Shown here in pieces: positions 13,853-13,978 of a DNA stretch of 13,978 bases (within the stretch, counting starts at the first letter, position 1; each line of letters begins with the position of its first letter). The stretch comes from an uncultured Eubacteriales bacterium (lineage in GTDB: Bacteria > Bacillota > Clostridia > Oscillospirales > Oscillospiraceae): assembly GCA_900550615.1 (NCBI GenBank), contig URSX01000042.1, positions 1 through 13,978 on the forward strand, written 5' to 3'. The notes beneath the pieces were generated by a model. That model was not told where the DNA came from, did not search any database, and was given only the letters and a program-made list of their open reading frames with translations. A program made the position numbers and the translations under genes.

Positions 13853-13978
13853 AAGCTGACCACCTGAGAGGCCACCTCGGTGCCGTTGATATACAGGTAC
13901 ACCGTGATGCTGGTTCCCTTGTCACCGGTGAAGGTATGGCTGACGGAACGGGCGGCCGCGGGGTCCGTGGTATCCACC
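13849..13978 (-). CDS. prkC: C-terminal end of a probable PASTA Ser/Thr protein kinase (PrkC/Stk1), partial
   Basis: Only the last 42 codons lie in the window; the gene continues beyond base 13978. The tail reads as alternating beta strands (SITVYLYINGTEVASQVVSF at the end), consistent with the extracellular domain that follows PASTA repeats in clostridial PrkC-type kinases, which sense muropeptides or lipid II. The call rests mainly on position: prpC-prkC-rsgA is a strongly conserved order in Firmicutes, and the TGA here overlaps the TTG of rsgA. The fragment alone is too short to prove the family. Confidence 0.65.
   Translation of the reverse strand, partial: VDTTDPAAARSVSHTFTGDKGTSITVYLYINGTEVASQVVSF

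Noticed and set aside
12695..13867. 390-codon plus-strand frame opposite rsgA and the mini-genes
   Set aside because: Antisense shadow; rsgA on the minus strand has all GTPase and zinc motifs, and the frame crosses a terminator hairpin.
1..13978. CRISPR array, insertion sequence, tRNA or prophage signals
   Set aside because: No spaced direct repeats, transposase, tRNA cloverleaf or phage gene was seen on either strand.

Overview
The window looks like chromosomal DNA of an anaerobic, endospore-forming member of the Clostridia, most likely the Oscillospiraceae (Oscillibacter/Flavonifractor-like). The reasons are a single-chain pyruvate:ferredoxin oxidoreductase, several sporulation genes (yunB, a SipL-type SPOCS+LysM protein, a spoVM-like mini-gene), a type A RNase P RNA, Gram-positive ribosome binding sites, and GC-rich genes separated by AT-rich promoters. 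The taxonomic placement is inference from gene content. No mobile element, CRISPR array or phage gene is visible.

Layout. (1) 1-3563, minus strand: nifJ, which makes acetyl-CoA and reduced ferredoxin from pyruvate, with its own sigma-A-type promoter, a dyad over the -10 box and a terminator at the window edge. (2) 3755-7971, minus strand: a murD-yunB-ligA run (cell-wall precursor ligase, sporulation protein, DNA ligase) read from a strong promoter upstream of murD and closed by a hairpin. (3) 7997-8429, plus strand: rnpB, the catalytic RNA of RNase P, divergent from murD, with a terminator. (4) 8538-11040, plus strand: a three-gene polar amino acid ABC importer (lipoprotein receptor, permease, ATPase) with promoter, a hairpin after the receptor gene and a terminator that serves both converging strands. 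(5) 11085-13978, minus strand: the end of a probable PASTA-type Ser/Thr kinase gene, rsgA overlapping it by 4 bases, a terminator, then two tiny genes (a 50-residue Cys-rich membrane protein and a 24-residue SpoVM-like peptide) and a SipL-like gene.

The most interesting part is 11085-12871. SpoVM and SipL are both known partners of SpoIVA, the ATPase that builds the base layer of the spore coat, and here their candidate genes lie next to each other. In Bacillus subtilis spoVM also lies just downstream of the prkC-cpgA(rsgA) cluster, so the kinase-rsgA-spoVM neighbourhood is independent support for the 24-codon call. The 50-residue membrane protein between them is unrecognised and is the best candidate for something undescribed. 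Apart from this, the window is mostly conserved housekeeping DNA; no new multi-gene system is apparent.
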